Made by a program: the position numbers and the translations under genes. Below the pieces are notes generated by a model, which did no database searches, was not told where the DNA came from, and saw only the letters and a list, made by a program, of their open reading frames with translations. From Pseudomonas lini (GTDB lineage: Bacteria; Pseudomonadota; Gammaproteobacteria; Pseudomonadales; Pseudomonadaceae): 64,000 nucleotides of DNA. The stretch is taken from assembly GCF_964063345.1 (NCBI RefSeq), contig NZ_OZ061318.1, positions 3,534,001 to 3,598,000 of the forward strand, in the 5' to 3' direction. Of this stretch, positions 1-8,582 are shown piece after piece. Positions within the stretch are counted from its first letter, which is position 1; the number at the start of each line of letters is the position of its first letter.

Positions 1-23
1 ACCCGACGTCAGTCAATCGATGA

Positions 24-155
24 CTAAGTATGTGAGGCACCGCCCAGAGTTGTGGGCGTAGCGAGGAGCGGAGGTTCGTCAGGGAGCTTCATGCACCCGC
101 TTAGCAGCAGGGATGCAAAGACAAGGGCAATGGGTAAAAACAGAGTGTTGGGCAT
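24..155 (-). CDS. Small predicted lipoprotein (43 aa)
   Basis: Short reading frame with a classic lipoprotein signal: hydrophobic core LFLPIALVFASLL followed by the lipobox LLSGC, which puts the lipidated Cys at residue 21. The mature part is only about 23 residues (MKLPDEPPLLATPTTLGG...), too short for an enzyme. The ATG at 155 is preferred over the longer upstream frame because AAGGAAC lies just upstream and the signal peptide begins immediately after this Met. It is probably an inner- or outer-membrane-anchored small lipoprotein of unknown role. It is divergent from the helicase gene to the right. Confidence 0.6.
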   Translation of the reverse strand: MPNTLFLPIALVFASLLLSGCMKLPDEPPLLATPTTLGGASHT

Positions 156-420
156 GGTTGTTCCTTCATAAGAATCCGCGTGCAGGCGTCCTGCCTTGAT
201 GAAAACTTCGCGGATGATGGTTTTTCTCGGGGTGAACCTTACCGGCTGACAGGGGCTGATGTCAGGGGGCAAAGTGCCTCGTTTGTTTCAATCCGTGGCG
301 AAGGAATTGATGGGGTGACGCTGTATCATCCAGTATCGTTTTTACCCCCGACCTTTTCTCGACTCGCTGCGTTCGCCGGCTAGGCTTTGGGCTTCGCAGC
401 GGTCAACGGAGTGACAGCTT

Positions 421-2355
421 ATGCACAACACCCTGGAACAGGTTTTCGGTTATCCACAGTTTCGGCCCGGCCAGGAGGCGGCGGTCAGTGCTGTGTTGGC
501 CGGGCGCTCGGCAGCGGCAATTTTCCCGACCGGTTCGGGCAAGTCCCTTTGCTATCAATTGCCGGCCTTGTTGCTGCCGCACCTGACATTGGTGGTGTCG
601 CCCCTGTTGGCGTTGATGCAGGATCAATTGGCGTTCTTGCAACGCCACGGCATTGCGGCGGGCAGTATCGATTCGGCCCAGAGCCGCGATGACGCCAGCG
701 ATGTGATGGCTCGGGCAAAGTCCGGTGAATTGAAGATTCTGATGATTTCCGTGGAGCGTCTTAAGAACGAGCGCTTCCGCCATTTTTTGCAGCAGGTGCC
801 GATTTCCCTGCTGGTGGTGGACGAGGCCCACTGCATCTCTGAATGGGGTCATAACTTCCGCCCCGATTACCTCAAGCTGCCGGACTACCAGCGCCAGTTC
901 AACATCCCTCAGGCCTTGCTGCTGACCGCCACCGCGACACCCAAGGTGATTGCCGACATGGAGGCCAAATTCGCCATCGCTCCCGAGGATGTGGTGACCA
1001 CCGGTTTTTACCGACCCAACCTCAATCTGTTGGTGGAGCCGGTACGCGGCCAGGACAAGCGCCGACGCCTTGTCGAGTGGATGAGCCGGCGTCCCGGCCA
1101 GCCGAGTATCGTCTACGTTACCTTGCAGAAAACCGCCGAGCACATCGCCGAACATCTGGGGCGCAATGGCATCCAGGCCGAGGCCTATCACGCCGGTTTG
1201 CCCCATGAACAGCGGGAAGGAATACAGAAACGATTTATGGGCGGGCAGTCCAATTGCATCGTCGCCACCATCGCGTTCGGCATGGGCATCGACAAAAGCG
1301 ATATCCGCAACGTGGTGCATTTCGACCTGCCTAAATCCATCGAAAACTACAGTCAGGAAATCGGCCGCGCTGGCCGAGACGGGCAGCCATCCGATTGCCT
1401 GGTGCTGGCCAACCGCGACAGCCTCAACGTGCTGGAAAACTTCGTCTACGGCGACACGCCGGAACGGGACGGCATTCGTTGCGTGCTTGAGGAGTTGCAA
1501 GCCGCCGCGCCCGAGGGGCAGTGGGAGTTTCTGCTGGGGCCTTTGGCCGATCAGAGCAACATTCGCCAGTTGCCGCTCAAGACCTTGCTGGTGCAACTGG
1601 AGCTGCGTGGAATAATCGCTCCGCGTTATGCCTATTACGCTGAATACCGCTTCAAGTATTTGCAGGAACCCGAAGCATTGCTGGCTCGTTTTGAAGGTGA
1701 GCGAAAGGACTTCGTTTCGGCGATCATCCAGACTTCCAGCCGCGCGCGAACGTGGGCCACAGTGAATTTCGATGCGCTGTATGAACAGCATCAGGCCGAG
1801 CGCAGTCGGGTGGTCAAGGCGCTGGATTACTTCCAGGAGAAAGGCTGGGTGGAGCTTGAAAGCAAGCAGATGACCGAGGTCTACAGCCTGCAGCAAGCGG
1901 ACTTTGACTCCCAAACCCTGAGCGCTGAATTGCACGCCTACTTCACCCAGCACGAGCGCACCGAGATCGCGCGGATACACGCCATGCTGGATCTGTTCGC
2001 CACCGACCACTGCCTGGGTTACCGCCTGGCCGAGTACTTCGGCGACGAAAACGCGCCAAAGCAGTGCGGGCATTGTTCCGTGTGTCACGGTCAGGTGGCG
2101 CGATTGCCGGCACCGCCGGAATTACCAGCGCTTGTGGATAAAAATTTCGAGGCGCTGTGTGGTGATTTTATCCACAGGCACGAGCAGCACACGGGCAACA
2201 TCCCTTCGGCCGAGCGCGTAACAAGATTTCTATGTGGGATCAGTGTGCCGCTGTTTACCAAGCTCAAGGCTCGGGCGATTCCGGGATTTGCGGCGTTGGA
2301 GGATTATCCGTATGGCGACGTGCGGGAGTGGGCTCAAGCGCACCTGCCAAGCTGA
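421..2355 (+). CDS. RecQ-family ATP-dependent DNA helicase
   Basis: 644 aa superfamily 2 helicase that unwinds DNA 3'-5' during repair and recombination. Seen: the RecQ motif 0 region YPQFRPGQ (residues 11-18), Walker A PTGSGKS (36-42), DEAH (about 135) followed by CISEWGHNFRPDY, motif III TATAT, motif V IVATIAFGMGIDKSDIR, and motif VI QEIGRAGRDG. A zinc-binding Cys cluster, C-x18-C-x2-C-x2-C, lies at about 531-555. After the RQC-type region there are only about 90 residues and no clear HRDC domain, so this is a RecQ-like paralogue and not necessarily the main RecQ. Two perfect DnaA-box sequences fall inside the 3' part of the gene (see findings). Confidence 0.93.
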   Translation: MHNTLEQVFGYPQFRPGQEAAVSAVLAGRSAAAIFPTGSGKSLCYQLPALLLPHLTLVVSPLLALMQDQLAFLQRHGIAAGSIDSAQSRDDASDVMARAKSGELKILMISVERLKNERFRHFLQQVPISLLVVDEAHCISEWGHNFRPDYLKLPDYQRQFNIPQALLLTATATPKVIADMEAKFAIAPEDVVTTGFYRPNLNLLVEPVRGQDKRRRLVEWMSRRPGQPSIVYVTLQKTAEHIAEHLGRNGIQAEAYHAGLPHEQREGIQKRFMGGQSNCIVATIAFGMGIDKSDIRNVVHFDLPKSIENYSQEIGRAGRDGQPSDCLVLANRDSLNVLENFVYGDTPERDGIRCVLEELQAAAPEGQWEFLLGPLADQSNIRQLPLKTLLVQLELRGIIAPRYAYYAEYRFKYLQEPEALLARFEGERKDFVSAIIQTSSRARTWATVNFDALYEQHQAERSRVVKALDYFQEKGWVELESKQMTEVYSLQQADFDSQTLSAELHAYFTQHERTEIARIHAMLDLFATDHCLGYRLAEYFGDENAPKQCGHCSVCHGQVARLPAPPELPALVDKNFEALCGDFIHRHEQHTGNIPSAERVTRFLCGISVPLFTKLKARAIPGFAALEDYPYGDVREWAQAHLPS

Positions 2356-2367
2356 AACACCGTTAAT

Positions 2368-2459
2368 GTGGGTGCGGGCTTGCTCGCGAAGAGGCCATCA
2401 GATTCAACATTGATGTTGCCTGACACTCCGCTTTCGCGAGCAAGCCCGCTCCCACAGGG
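2368..2459. repeat. REP pair (inverted, GCGGGCTTGCTCGCG family)
   Basis: Two REP half-sites in inverted orientation (GCGGGCTTGCTCGCGAAG and CTTTCGCGAGCAAGCCCGC) flank about 40 bp of unique sequence, and the whole could fold into a long hairpin. It lies between the helicase and the 3-hydroxyacyl-CoA dehydrogenase gene. The same core recurs near 25.2 kb. This is a typical Pseudomonas REPIN. Confidence 0.9.
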
Positions 2460-2583
2460 ATATCGGTGTTTTTGAAAGTACATCCATCCCCTGAATGTCG
2501 CTCATCACAGGAATAAATTTCAAAAAAGCCCGGCGCCTGACTATGGTGAGGACTGTCTTTGGATCGCCAATAAGAGAACAACC

Positions 2584-3810
2584 ATGAGCCAGACACCGTT
2601 CGATATTCAGCGCGCCGCCGTGATCGGCGCAGGCACCATGGGCCGTGGCATTGTCATGTGCCTGGCCAACGCCGGGGTGCCCGTGCAATGGGTCGACAAT
2701 AATCCGCAGATGCTTGAGCAAGCGCTAACCAGCGTGGCTGAGACTTACGCTCACAACGTGCGTCAGGGGCGGATTGATCAGGCCGAGGCGGATGCGCGTA
2801 TTGCACGAGTGACAGCGGCTGCCGATTACGCAGCGATCCGCGATGTCGATCTGGTTATCGAAGCGGTTTACGAAAACCTCGAACTGAAGCAAAAAATCTT
2901 CCGCGAACTCGACGGCTTGCTCAAGCCTGAAGCGATTCTGGCCAGCAATACCTCGGCGCTGGACATCGACGCTATTGCTGCTGCCACTCGCCGCCCGCAG
3001 CAGGTCCTGGGCCTGCACTTTTTCAGCCCGGCGCACATCATGAAATTGCTGGAGATCGTGCGCGGAGCTCAGACGGCGCCGGAGGTGCTTGATGCGGCGC
3101 TGGCGCTGGGCAAGCGCATGGGCAAGGTCAGCGTGGTGTCGGGCAACTGTCACGGTTTCATCGGTAATCGCATGCTTCATCCGTACGTGCTCGAAGCGCG
3201 CAAGATGCTGCTCGAGGGCGCTTTGCCTTATCAGGTGGATGCGGCGCTGCAAGGTTTTGGTTTCGCCATGGGGCCGTTCCGCATGTACGACGTGGTCGGC
3301 ATCGATCTGGAATGGCGTGCTCGGGAACTGGCTGGCAAAGGTCAGGATGCGTCGGAAGTTCAAGTGGACAACCGCTTGTGCGAGCTGGGGCGTTTCGGTC
3401 AGAAGAGTGGTGATGGGTATTACCACTACGAACCGGGCAGTCGCCAGGCTGAGCACGATCTGGAAGTCGATGCGCTGGTACTGGAAGTCAGCGAAGGGTT
3501 GGGGTTCCAGCGTCGCGAGATCGGCCCTGAAGAGGTTTTGGAGCGCTGTTTGCTGGCCCTGGTCAACGAAGGGGCGAAGATTCTTCAGGAAGGTATTGCG
3601 ACGTCGGCGCATGACATCGATCTGGTCTATCTCAATGGTTATGGCTTCCCGGCAGAGAAGGGCGGGCCGATGGCCTGGGCGGATCAGCAAGGATTGGAAG
3701 ATATTCATCTGCGGTTGTTGCAGCTTGAGACCAAGCAGGGCGATCACTGGGCGCCGGCGCGGTTGATTGGTGAGCTGGCGGCAGAGGGTAGAGGCTTTGC
3801 TGACGTGTGA
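2584..3810 (+). CDS. 3-hydroxyacyl-CoA dehydrogenase
   Basis: 408 aa NAD-dependent dehydrogenase of the FadB/HbdA family, oxidising L-3-hydroxyacyl-CoA to 3-ketoacyl-CoA. The N-terminal Rossmann motif VIGAGTMGRGI (residues 14-24) is intact. The catalytic segment is visible as NTSALDIDAIA, then GLHFFSPAHIMKLLEIV carrying the catalytic His, with the partner Glu in KLLEIV. GNCHGFIGNRM precedes the C-terminal helical dimerisation domains. There is no crotonase domain, so it is a stand-alone dehydrogenase longer than the usual 280 aa form because it carries two C-terminal 3HCDH domains. It lies just upstream of a thioesterase gene, which suggests acyl-CoA turnover. Which acyl-CoA it uses cannot be told from sequence. 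Confidence 0.9.
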   Translation: MSQTPFDIQRAAVIGAGTMGRGIVMCLANAGVPVQWVDNNPQMLEQALTSVAETYAHNVRQGRIDQAEADARIARVTAAADYAAIRDVDLVIEAVYENLELKQKIFRELDGLLKPEAILASNTSALDIDAIAAATRRPQQVLGLHFFSPAHIMKLLEIVRGAQTAPEVLDAALALGKRMGKVSVVSGNCHGFIGNRMLHPYVLEARKMLLEGALPYQVDAALQGFGFAMGPFRMYDVVGIDLEWRARELAGKGQDASEVQVDNRLCELGRFGQKSGDGYYHYEPGSRQAEHDLEVDALVLEVSEGLGFQRREIGPEEVLERCLLALVNEGAKILQEGIATSAHDIDLVYLNGYGFPAEKGGPMAWADQQGLEDIHLRLLQLETKQGDHWAPARLIGELAAEGRGFADV

Positions 3811-3819
3811 TTTTATACT

Positions 3820-3930
3820 GATCGTTCCCACGCTCTGCGTGGGAACGCCTCCATGGACGCTCTGCGTCCGCTCCTGAATGTGACGCAGAGCGTCACGGGC
3901 TGCATTCCCACGCAGAGCGTGGGAATGATC
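3820..3930. repeat. Palindromic intergenic repeat (CCCACGCTCTGCGTGGG type)
   Basis: Nested palindrome: the outer arms GATCGTTCCCACGC...GCGTGGGAATGATC pair across the whole element, and the inner arms carry ACGCTCTGCGTC and GACGCAGAGCGTC. It occupies the gap between the dehydrogenase and the thioesterase gene and ends right before the thioesterase ribosome-binding site. It belongs to a different repeat family from the REP elements elsewhere in the window. Confidence 0.85.
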
Positions 3931-3948
3931 ATGAAAGGACCTGCTTCG

Positions 3949-4368
3949 ATGCCCCAACGCTCCGACTACCGCCACTTCCAGCCCATCACCACCCGCTGGC
4001 ATGACAATGACGCCTATGGTCACGTCAACAACGTCACCTATTACAGTTTTTTTGACACGGCAGTGAACACCTACCTAATCGAAGTCGGCGGCCTGGATAT
4101 CCATGACGGGGAAGTGGTGGGTTTTGTGGTGAGTTCGGCCTGCGACTACTTTGCCTCCATCGCTTTCCCGGACCGGATCGAGATCGGCCTGCGGGTCGGC
4201 AAGTTGGGCAACAGTTCCGTGCAATACGAGCTGGCGGTGTTCAAGTCAGGAGAAGACGAGGCCTGCGCGGCGGGGCGCTTCGTGCATGTGTTCGTGGATC
4301 GGATTACAAATCAACCGGTGACGATTCCTGCTGGATTGCGCGGGGCGTTGGAGCGGCTAGCGGTTTGA
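3949..4368 (+). CDS. Acyl-CoA thioesterase (4HBT hot-dog fold)
   Basis: 139 aa hot-dog thioesterase. The signature [20 protein letters not shown] matches the 4-hydroxybenzoyl-CoA thioesterase/YbgC group, with the catalytic Asp in [11 protein letters not shown]. It hydrolyses short or aryl acyl-CoAs in the cytosol. The ATG at 3949 is chosen because AAAGGA sits about 9 nt upstream. The in-frame upstream starts would lie inside or at the edge of the palindromic repeat. Probably co-transcribed with the upstream 3-hydroxyacyl-CoA dehydrogenase. Confidence 0.88.
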   Translation: MPQRSDYRHFQPITTRWHDNDAYGHVNNVTYYSFFDTAVNTYLIEVGGLDIHDGEVVGFVVSSACDYFASIAFPDRIEIGLRVGKLGNSSVQYELAVFKSGEDEACAAGRFVHVFVDRITNQPVTIPAGLRGALERLAV

Positions 4369-4372
4369 GGGG

Positions 4373-4408
4373 CAAAAAAAATCGCAGCCCGAAGGCTGCG
4401 ATTTTTTG
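4373..4408. terminator. Bidirectional rho-independent terminator
   Basis: Stem CGCAGCC/GGCTGCG with loop CGAA, flanked by an A-run on the left and a T-run on the right. It can therefore stop both the thioesterase transcript and the convergent glycine-zipper gene transcript. Confidence 0.85.
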
Positions 4409-4437
4409 ATCTACCGGTAAACGAGGCGATTCAAGCC

Positions 4438-4920
4438 TCAGTCGCGATAGCGATGTTTATGCTTGCGATGGCCATAGGCATGACCACGACCTGGATGGCC
4501 GTCACGGTAGTAGCGACGATCATCACGGCCACGATAGGAGCGACGATCATCGTCGTCATCGCTCTTGTTGCCCATATAGTTACCCAGCGCGCCACCGGCG
4601 CCGCCGCCTGCTGCGGAGCCGATCAGGCTGCCGGTGGTGCCGCCCATGCTGCGGCCGACCACGTTACCGCCTGCTGCGCCCAGCGCACCGCCAATGGCGG
4701 CTTCGCCACGGCTGCGTTTGTCTGCGCCGACTGCGCTACCACCCGCGCCGCCCAGGGCCGCGCCAATGGTTGAACCTGTACTGCCGCCTAACGATTGACC
4801 GACGACCGAGCCCAGAACCCCGCCCAATGCGCCGCCCACACCTGCTTCGGTGGTGCCGCCTGCAGAAGCGAAGCCACTGACCAGGCCAAGGGACAACAAG
4901 AGAATCGAGGAGAACTTCAT
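4438..4920 (-). CDS. Secreted glycine-zipper protein with basic/acidic tail
   Basis: 160 aa. The N-terminal signal peptide MKFSSILLLSLGLVSGFASA is followed by about 95 residues of glycine-zipper repeats (GGALGGVLGSVVGQSLGG, GGALGAAGGNVVGRSMGG and similar), the pattern of YmgG/SlyB-like membrane-associated Gly-zipper domains. The tail changes to DDDDDRRSYRGRDDRRYYRDGHPGRG and then His/Lys/Arg-rich sequence. It probably associates with the outer membrane or periplasm; its role is unknown. The start at 4920 has GAGG about 8 nt upstream. It is a single gene convergent with the thioesterase. Confidence 0.8.
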   Translation of the reverse strand: MKFSSILLLSLGLVSGFASAGGTTEAGVGGALGGVLGSVVGQSLGGSTGSTIGAALGGAGGSAVGADKRSRGEAAIGGALGAAGGNVVGRSMGGTTGSLIGSAAGGGAGGALGNYMGNKSDDDDDRRSYRGRDDRRYYRDGHPGRGHAYGHRKHKHRYRD

Positions 4921-5078
4921 AGAGGAACCTCAAGGGGATGACGGCGCGATCCTGAGGCTGTGTCATGGTTGTGACAACCGAAATCCGACGAGTAACACGA
5001 CTTGAGCACAATTCTATAAGTTACTGTTTTTTGGGCGGAACTTAAGTGTTTTTCACCGGTCTTTAGCTACTTCGATAA

Positions 5079-5108
5079 GGCCGTTTTTATACAAAAACGG
5101 CCTTTTTT
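5079..5108 (+). terminator. Rho-independent terminator-like hairpin
   Basis: GGCCGTTTTT-ATAC-AAAAACGGCC forms a 10-bp stem followed by TTTTTT. It lies between the glycine-zipper gene and the fdh region. Because the T-run also reads as an A-run on the other strand only within the stem, plus-strand polarity is favoured. Confidence 0.7.
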
Positions 5109-5159
5109 GTGGGCGATTGGAAAGTGAATTGCCGCTGGAAATCAGAAGTGAACATCGTC

Positions 5160-5292
5160 CTGTGGCGAGGGAGCTTGCTCCCGCTGGGCCGCGCAGTGGC
5201 CCCAAAAAGCAAACCCAATCTTTCAGCTAGATTGGGTTTGCCAGGTTTGCGGCTGCTGCGCAGCCGAACGGGAGCAAGCTCCCTCGCCACAG
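5160..5292. repeat. REP pair (GGCGAGGGAGCTTGCTCCCGC family) with internal hairpin
   Basis: Outer inverted half-sites TGTGGCGAGGGAGCTTGCTC and GAGCAAGCTCCCTCGCCACA enclose a further perfect 10-bp stem AAACCCAATC/GATTGGGTTT (5211-5239). It lies immediately downstream of the FdhF-type gene stop, where it may also act in transcript termination or mRNA stability. A second copy of this family lies at 12.5 kb and a half copy at 26.5 kb. Confidence 0.88.
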
Positions 5293-5305
5293 TGGTATGT
5301 GCGCG

Positions 5306-7654
5306 TCAAGCCGACTTGGCCATAATCAACCCAGTCTCACTCGCCGCTTCCAACCGGATCGCCACAAACTTAGACGTCGGCGTATGGCTACCATCCCCGG
5401 TGCTTTCCAGCGGCACCAGCGGGTTCACTTCCGGATAGTAAGCGGCCGCTTGCCCGGCAGGAATATCAAACGCCAGCAGCGTGAAGCCCTTCACCCGGCG
5501 CTCACGGCCATCATCCCAGATCGAAACGATGTCAGCCTTCTGCCCCGGTTTGAACCCCAGGCGAATGATGTCGGCCTCATTGACGAACAATACATCCCTC
5601 TGACCTTTCACCCCGCGATAACGGTCATCAAGACCATAAATCGTGGTGTTGTACTGATCGTGGGAGCGCATTGACTGCATGATCAGGTCCGGCAGCACGC
5701 CGGTAGCGCGGGTGCGTTCGTGCACCAGATCTTTGGGCAGCATGTTCGCACGGAAGTTGGCCCGACCCGATGGGGTATTCCAGCGACGTGCGCCGGCGCT
5801 GTTACCCAGGTGGAAACCACCCGGGTTCTGGACTCGCTCGTTGAAGTCCCGGAAGCCCGGGATGGTCTCGGCGATCAGGTCGCGGATGCGGCTGTAATCG
5901 GCCACCAGCCAGTTCCAGTCCACCGGTTTGTTCCCCAGGGTCGCCGCGGCGATTGCGGCGATGATTGCAGGCTCCGAGCGCATCTGGTTCGACAGCGGCT
6001 GCAACTGACCGTTGGAGGCGTGGACCATGCTGAACGAGTCTTCCACGGTCACCGCTTGAGCGCCTTCGGTCTGGATATCGATGTCGGTACGGCCGAGGCA
6101 CGGCAGGATCAGCGCGTCTTTACCGTGCGCCAGATGGCTGCGATTGAGCTTGGTGCTGATTTGCACGGTCAGGTCGCAGTTGCTCAAGGCCTTGAAGGTC
6201 CGCGGGCTGTCCGGGGTGGCTTGGGCGAAGTTGCCACCCAGCCCGATGAAGACTTTTGAGCGGCCGTCGGCCATGGCGTGAATCGCCTCGACCACGTTGT
6301 GACCGTTCTCACGCGGCACCTTGAACTGGAAGCGGCGCTCCAGAGCATCGAGGAACGCCACCGGCGGACGTTCGTTGATGCCCATCGTCCGGTCGCCCTG
6401 CACGTTACTGTGACCACGCACTGGGCACAGACCGGCACCCGGCCGACCGATGTTGCCGCGCAACAGCATCAGGTTGGCGATTTCCTGGATGGTCGGCACC
6501 GAATGACGATGCTGGGTAATGCCCATGGCCCAGCACATGATCACGTTCTTGCCTTTGACGTACATGCGCGCCGCTTGCTCGATCTCCACCAGAGTCAGGC
6601 CGGACTGCTCGACGATCTGCTCCCACGGGGTGTCGTCGATGACGCCCATGTATTCCAGCACGTTGACGGCATGTTCATTCAGGAAATCGTGATCGAACAC
6701 TGCCGGGGCGCCAGTCTTCTGCGCATCGCGTTCCCATTGCAGCAGGAATTTCGCCATGCCGCGCAGCACCGCCATGTCGCCGCCCAGTGCCGGACGGAAG
6801 TACGCGGTATTGGTCGGCTTGAAGCCGTTGGTGAGCATTTCCAGCGGATGCTGCGGGTGCTGGAAGCGTTCCAGACCGCGTTCTTTCAGCGGGTTGACGC
6901 ATACCACCTGAGCACCACGTTTTACCGCTTCGCGCAGGGGTTCGAGCATCCGCGGGTGGTTGGTGCCGGGGTTCTGGCCCCAGACGAAAATCGCATCGGC
7001 GTGTTCGAAATCATTGAAGGTCACGGTGCCTTTGCCAACGCCGATGCTTTGCGCCATGGCCACACCACTGGCCTCGTGGCACATGTTCGAGCAGTCGGGG
7101 AAATTGTTGGTGCCGTAGGCGCGTACGAACAGCTGATAGAGGTACGCCGCTTCGTTGCTGGCGCGGCCCGAGGTGTAGAACTCGGCCTGATCCGGGCTCG
7201 ACAGGCCGCGCAGATGCTTGGCGATCAGCGCGAAGGCGTCTTCCCAGCTGATGGGTTTGTAGCGATCGGTCTCGGCGTCATAGCTCATCGGCTCGGTCAA
7301 TCGGCCTTGATACTCAAGCCAGTAGTCGCTCTGCTCCAGCAGCGAGCTGACGCTGTGTTTGGCGAAGAACGCGCCGTCGACACGCCGTTTGGTCGCTTCC
7401 CAATTCACCGCTTTGGCGCCGTTCTCGCAGAACATCACCATGCCCTTTTCCGGAGAATCGCCCCAGGCGCAACCTGGGCAGTCGAAGCCGCCGTTCTGGT
7501 TGGTCTTGAGCATTATGCGGAGGTTTTTCAGCGCGTTATCGCTGGTCAACCAGGCTTGGGCGACGCTGATCAGCGCGCCCCAGCCACCGGCTGGGCCTTT
7601 GTAGGGCTTGTAGCGGGGGACGGGTTTCTGGTCGGCTTGACGATGTTGACTCAC
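5306..7654 (-). CDS. FdhF/YdeP-family molybdopterin oxidoreductase
   Basis: 782 aa Mo-bis-MGD enzyme of the YdeP group, often annotated as formate dehydrogenase alpha subunit. Seen: an N-terminal Fe-S segment GGFDCPGCAWGDSPEKG with a further Cys in MVMFCENGAKAV; the molybdopterin segment YTSGRASNEAAYLYQLFVRA; and NMCHEASGVAM, which supplies the likely Mo-ligand Cys. The start is the GTG at 7654. This GTG overlaps the fdhD stop as GTGA, and upstream in-frame codons would run inside fdhD. Tight coupling to fdhD fits, since FdhD sulfurates the Mo cofactor. No beta or gamma formate dehydrogenase subunit genes are nearby, so electron acceptor and substrate are open; formate oxidation is inferred only from family and partner. 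Confidence 0.88.
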   Translation of the reverse strand: MSQHRQADQKPVPRYKPYKGPAGGWGALISVAQAWLTSDNALKNLRIMLKTNQNGGFDCPGCAWGDSPEKGMVMFCENGAKAVNWEATKRRVDGAFFAKHSVSSLLEQSDYWLEYQGRLTEPMSYDAETDRYKPISWEDAFALIAKHLRGLSSPDQAEFYTSGRASNEAAYLYQLFVRAYGTNNFPDCSNMCHEASGVAMAQSIGVGKGTVTFNDFEHADAIFVWGQNPGTNHPRMLEPLREAVKRGAQVVCVNPLKERGLERFQHPQHPLEMLTNGFKPTNTAYFRPALGGDMAVLRGMAKFLLQWERDAQKTGAPAVFDHDFLNEHAVNVLEYMGVIDDTPWEQIVEQSGLTLVEIEQAARMYVKGKNVIMCWAMGITQHRHSVPTIQEIANLMLLRGNIGRPGAGLCPVRGHSNVQGDRTMGINERPPVAFLDALERRFQFKVPRENGHNVVEAIHAMADGRSKVFIGLGGNFAQATPDSPRTFKALSNCDLTVQISTKLNRSHLAHGKDALILPCLGRTDIDIQTEGAQAVTVEDSFSMVHASNGQLQPLSNQMRSEPAIIAAIAAATLGNKPVDWNWLVADYSRIRDLIAETIPGFRDFNERVQNPGGFHLGNSAGARRWNTPSGRANFRANMLPKDLVHERTRATGVLPDLIMQSMRSHDQYNTTIYGLDDRYRGVKGQRDVLFVNEADIIRLGFKPGQKADIVSIWDDGRERRVKGFTLLAFDIPAGQAAAYYPEVNPLVPLESTGDGSHTPTSKFVAIRLEAASETGLIMAKSA

Positions 7655-8490
7655 GCTTGATTCTCTATAGCAGGGCTGTAGACCCGCGGCGCATTTTTCT
7701 GCGGCAGGTGGATGAGGTTGAGGTTGTGACGACGGGCCCATTGCACGGCAAGGCTCGTGGGCGACGACAGGCTGACCAGAGTCTGGATGCCGGCGCGTAA
7801 AACTTTCTGGATCAATTCGAGGCTGCAACGGCTGGTGACAATCGCCAAGCCGCCAGTGGTCGGGATCTTCTGGCGGATCATCCCGCCGATCAGCTTGTCG
7901 AGGGCGTTGTGCCGACCGATGTCTTCACGGCCCAGCAACAAGTCGCCGTTGCCGTTCATGAACACCGCCGCATGCACCGCGCCGCAATGCTGGCCCAGCG
8001 GCTGAAATTCGCCGATGCGCTGGCGCAGGCCGTCCAGCCATTCGGCCGGGGGCAGTGGGGCGCCGGGCAATACTTTGAGGTCGGGCAGCGCTTGCTCCAC
8101 CGCTTCCACGCCACAGAGCCCGCAACCGCTGGTGCCAGCCAGTTGTCGACGCTGCTGCTTGAGGTTCCAGAAAGCACGATTGGCGATGGTCACTTGCGCG
8201 TATTGCGCCGAACCTGTGCCGCTGAGTTGCAGGTCGTAGATGTCTGAAGCGTCTTCGATGATGCCGCTGCCGAGGCTGAAGCCGACGATGAAATCTTCAA
8301 GATCCGTTGGCGTCACCAACATGACCGCCTGGTTGATGCCGTTATAGGCAATCGCCAACGCGACTTCCTCGGCCAGCGCGGTGCTGGCCGATTCGGTGTG
8401 TTCAAGGTTGCAGTAACTGTAGGTCTGGCTTGCGGCGGTCGCGGGCGTTTCAACAGCGGGCGCCGCGCGGGCAGGGCGCTTGGCGTTCAT
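7651..8490 (-). CDS. fdhD: FdhD, formate dehydrogenase sulfurtransferase
   Basis: 279 aa. FdhD passes sulfur from a cysteine desulfurase to the molybdenum cofactor before insertion into formate dehydrogenase-type enzymes. The motif TSGCGLCG with its two catalytic cysteines is present in the middle of the protein. Other family hallmarks are GREDIGRHNALDKLIGG and TSRCSLELIQKV. It is the first gene of a two-gene operon; its stop overlaps the GTG start of the molybdoenzyme by four bases. The N-terminal 25 residues are Ala/Pro-rich and probably disordered. Confidence 0.95.
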   Translation of the reverse strand: MNAKRPARAAPAVETPATAASQTYSYCNLEHTESASTALAEEVALAIAYNGINQAVMLVTPTDLEDFIVGFSLGSGIIEDASDIYDLQLSGTGSAQYAQVTIANRAFWNLKQQRRQLAGTSGCGLCGVEAVEQALPDLKVLPGAPLPPAEWLDGLRQRIGEFQPLGQHCGAVHAAVFMNGNGDLLLGREDIGRHNALDKLIGGMIRQKIPTTGGLAIVTSRCSLELIQKVLRAGIQTLVSLSSPTSLAVQWARRHNLNLIHLPQKNAPRVYSPAIENQA

Positions 8491-8582
8491 GGGCTCACCA
8501 ACGGTTTGGTCAGCTTTAAGACTAGGCGTGTCAACTTGTCGCGTCTAATCGCTATTACTGATCTACCGATAGATGACGTCGA

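Noticed and set aside
403..2088. 561-codon frame antisense to the RecQ-family helicase
   Set aside because: Shadow frame of high-GC codon bias; the plus strand has a complete helicase with all motifs.
3820..3930. CRISPR array
   Set aside because: Repeats are nested palindromes of one element, not regularly spaced; no cas genes. No CRISPR seen anywhere in the window.
3853..3948. Longer start for the thioesterase gene
   Set aside because: The extra 32 codons are palindromic repeat; a good ribosome site precedes the ATG at 3949.
2725..4023. 432-codon frame antisense to the 3-hydroxyacyl-CoA dehydrogenase
   Set aside because: Covers a full dehydrogenase plus the palindromic repeat; no protein family character and no ribosome site.
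6278..7660. 460-codon plus-strand frame inside the molybdoenzyme gene
   Set aside because: His/Gln/Arg-rich shadow of a clearly conserved minus-strand gene.
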